From positions 1,397,381 to 1,461,380 of the forward strand of contig VXBM01000094.1 in NCBI GenBank assembly GCA_013400155.1: a stretch of 64,000 bases of DNA, given 5' to 3'. Both the position numbers and the translations under genes were made by a program. Under the pieces are notes generated by a model that was not told the DNA's origin, made no database searches, and saw only the letters and a list, made by a program, of their open reading frames with translations. Positions 61,601 to 64,000 of the stretch are shown in pieces. This DNA comes from Helopsaltes ochotensis. Its lineage: Eukaryota; Chordata; Aves; Passeriformes; Locustellidae. How positions within the stretch are numbered: the first letter of the stretch is position 1; each line of letters starts with the position of its first letter.

Positions 61601-61712
61601 AGCTCCATTATTATGAAGTCATGTTTAAAAGCGCCTTTTAAACTTTATGACAATAAAGTTTTTGGATGGCTATAAGCTTTAGAGAAGAGACAGGTGAAGC
61701 AAGAGAGGAGTG
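58626..61712. other. 3 kb without a recognised gene or transposon
   Basis: It has an ATT trinucleotide repeat at 59522-59553 and a GC-richer patch at about 60020-60480 with overlapping frames on both strands (plus 60341-60529, minus 60142-60474), none recognisable. Confidence 0.45.
59522..59553. repeat. (ATT)n microsatellite
   Basis: GATGATTATTATTATT pattern with one GTT interruption. Confidence 0.85.
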
Positions 61713-61767
61713 CATTACAGAGTAAATTACTGTACATTACAGATTTACGTTACTGTAAATTACAGAG
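61713..61767. repeat. ATTACAG repeats with dyad symmetry
   Basis: ATTACAG occurs at 61714-61720, 61736-61742 and 61759-61765. Complementary CTGTA motifs alternate with them, and CTGTAAATTACAG (61753-61765) is nearly palindromic. The tract abuts the 5' truncation point of the CR1 that follows. Confidence 0.8.
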
Positions 61768-61771
61768 TGTT

Positions 61772-62445
61772 TTGATTGTATTGGAATGGATGATGATGAA
61801 GATGACAAGGTTGAGTACCTGTGGGTAAAGATCATGGGAGAAGTTCAGCAGGGCATATATCACAGTGAGAGTCTGTTACAGACTACCCAAACAGAATGAA
61901 CAGGCTGATCAGGTATTCTACAAGCGGCTGGCAAAAATCTCGTGATTGCTGGCCCTGGTACTCACGGAAACACACTTGCCGGATGTCTACTGAAAATATA
62001 ACACAGCAGAGAGGAAGTAGTCTAAGAGGTCCCAGGGGTGTGTGGGAGACAACTTCCTAACACAACTGGTGAATGAGCCTATCAGCAGAGGTACCCTGCT
62101 AGACCCTTGTTTGTGAACAAAGAAGGACTAGTGGGTGATGTGGTGGTCAGTGGGCATCTTGGCAAAATGACCACGAAATGTTGGTGTTTTCCATAAGGGG
62201 TGAAATAAGGAGAAGCTCTAGCAGAACTTCCACTTTGGACCTCCAGCAGGCAAACTGTGACCTGGTTAGGACACTGATTGACAGAGCCCTTTGGGAGTCA
62301 GTCCTGAAGGGCAAAGGAGCTTGGGAAGGCTGGATATACTTTAAAAAGAATTGTTCAATATTCAGGAGCAGGCCATCCCCATGTGTGGAAAGATAAGTCA
62401 TTGGAGGAAAAGGTTAATCTAGTTTAACAGAGAACTTACGCTGGA
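61772..62445 (+). pseudogene. CR1 ORF2 endonuclease-domain remnant
   Basis: The translated plus strand is readable in pieces as CR1 apurinic-endonuclease-like domain and linker. One piece has the text around the G-D-F-N-L-P-D position, here mutated. Then comes the L-L-D-P...F-V-N-K-E-G-L-V-G-D stretch near 62100-62140. An open piece at 62178-62396 contains TLDLQQA, LIDRALWE, VLKGKG and EGW. The parent domain nicks target DNA to prime reverse transcription. Several stops and frameshifts occur before 62178, so no product is expected. Confidence 0.8.
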
Positions 62446-62530
62446 ACTTTTGGATGGTAGGGATGGGTTGACAGTTGGACTTGATGATCTTAAGGGTCTC
62501 TTCCAGCTTGATGATTCTATGATTTTATAT
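61772..62530 (+). mobile_element. CR1 LINE, plus strand, with the reverse transcriptase deleted
   Basis: The sense strand first follows the ORF2 endonuclease region to about 62445 and then jumps directly to the last 80 bases of the 3'-UTR (GTTGACAGTTGGACTTGATG... GATGATTCTATGATTTTATATG). The whole RT domain is missing. The 3' tail, with ATTCTATG-type octamers, is intact at 62511-62530. The 5' end is truncated near 61772, as is usual for LINEs. The element is dead. Confidence 0.92.
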
Positions 62531-64000
62531 GTTTCTATTTGGTTACTCTTTTCTCAGCTGGTTTATAAGGTGAAGCGTTGATTTCATATGCTGTGTTTTT
62601 CACTTGAATTTTCAGGCTTTGTAAAAGAATTGTAGAGCTGTAAGTGAATCTTTATCTAAACCATGAGAGGCAAGGGACAAGCTAACTTGGTCTATTTTAG
62701 ACCCAGGATATTCTTTATCACACCATTAAGAAACATGAGTGGCTTTTAGTTCTGAATGGTTGCTGTCCCCAAGAGGAGAACTTTCACAAATTTCTAATTC
62801 ATGACATTACTCAAAAACAGTGACTGAGAGGGTGTTGTTTTCATGTTTTGCAAAACAGAAATACATCCCAGCCACTAAACCTCCAAATGACTATGTGGTT
62901 GAGGAGACTGCAGTCTGAAAAAACTTTGCTTTAATTATATTTTTAAATCAGATACAAATTAAAAACACGCACTAAATAGCTGTCACCTCACCACTGTCAA
63001 CGTATCATTTCAAGTCACAGACTTGACTCCCTATGACCCTGAATAGAGACAGAAATAGCCCCACTGAGGACTAGTAACATGTTCAAGTAGTCACTAAAAA
63101 AATTAGGGAAATTACTTGCCAGTATCAAGTGTTGCGATATGTTGCAACTAGTTTGTGTAAGGTTCGTAGCTGCCTCTGCTTTAAAAGAGAGCTAAACAGT
63201 CACCGAGTATGTGTACTACTGCATGGTGTACAACAAAGAAAGAATTAAGAAGAGCATAGGGACACCACTATAGTCAAGGAAAGAGCTGCTGCCATTTAGA
63301 GAGATTTCTCACAAAAGGCACCTCTTATATTATAGGTAATTCACGGTAACTTCTCTTGCAATGATGCAGATTTCTTTTCCTTTTATTTCAGGGTATGTTG
63401 GTCCCTAAAGTACATTCCTTAATCCTGACTACCAAAATCCAACAGCTGCTGCACACTTCCTATTTGGGTAAGCCAAAGAAATACACTTGATATTCAAATT
63501 TATCCCTTAGAGATAAAAACTAGATCTTTAGATCTCAGATGATGTTTCCCTTTTATTGTAGGCTCACCAACTTAAAAAAACAAACAAACAAAACCACAAA
63601 AATATTGGCAAAAATACTGTAAAAGTGCTTATGGGAGAATCTGGAACTATTCCTAGCTGCCATATTGTGTAGTTTCTGACTACAAAAACATAACTTCAAA
63701 TGCCTCCTACATTTACTTCCAAATGCATAAAGCATTTCTCAGACAAAAAGCTCCTGAGTTCCATTACAGGGCATATGTACATATTTCATATATGTATGCA
63801 GATACGTGATGCATTTTTCAGCCTTTCTAAGGTGGAGGTTTGGAGTTTAAACAGACATAGGAAATCTTCAAAAAGAGCTTGTAAAGATTTACATTCCATC
63901 ATAAATAAGCATTAATTGTTGTATTTAAATTTGTAGAAGTCTGTTGGTTTTGGCTGGGGTATAGGTAATTTTCTTTCTAGTAGCTGCTATGGGGCTGTAT
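62531..64000. other. Unassigned DNA at the right edge
   Basis: A+T-rich DNA with a CAAACAAACAAA patch near 63582-63592. No gene or transposon recognised. Confidence 0.45.

Overview
This 64-kb window looks like gene-poor bird DNA: intergenic sequence or large-intron sequence, rich in A+T. The best evidence is its repeats. There are at least eight fragments of CR1 LINEs. Some encode recognisable stretches of CR1 endonuclease or reverse transcriptase, and several end in the 3' tail based on ATTCTATG that is typical of bird CR1. There are also a few retroviral LTRs. I saw no SINE, L1, bacterial-type operon, tRNA, rRNA or CRISPR array. No open reading frame matched a host protein I recognise, and the long frames that do make sense are decayed CR1 ORF2.

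Layout. Positions 1-130 are dense in CpG, like the edge of a CpG island. From about 0.5 to 23 kb the DNA is plain but contains three LTRs and most of the minus-strand CR1 copies. LTR copies lie at about 2.93-3.28 kb and 17.45-17.80 kb and appear to belong to one family. A third LTR at 13.65-14.09 kb sits inside an older CR1. Two long T-runs, 1 kb apart, lie at 8.7 and 9.7 kb. From about 23 to 54 kb I recognise almost no transposon. That stretch holds a large GGTAA pentanucleotide array (31 kb), a CpG-rich islet with a TATA-like box (41.5-41.9 kb) and a few GC-richer blocks. The last 10 kb has four CR1 fragments, one ending in a 98-bp ATTCT microsatellite.

Assembly quality matters here. Each of the three Ns (8718, 11563, 31003) lies at a place that is hard to assemble: a T homopolymer, between two nearly identical 364-bp copies, and inside the GGTAA array. 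The 364-bp tandem copy is probably an unmerged contig overlap and not a real duplication.

I found no gene system that works together and no convincing new biological system. The observations most worth following are the two-copy LTR family with an alpharetrovirus-like TATA/poly(A) arrangement, the CpG islet at 41.5 kb, the false duplication, the pentanucleotide arrays, and a 50-bp apparently templated insertion within a CR1.
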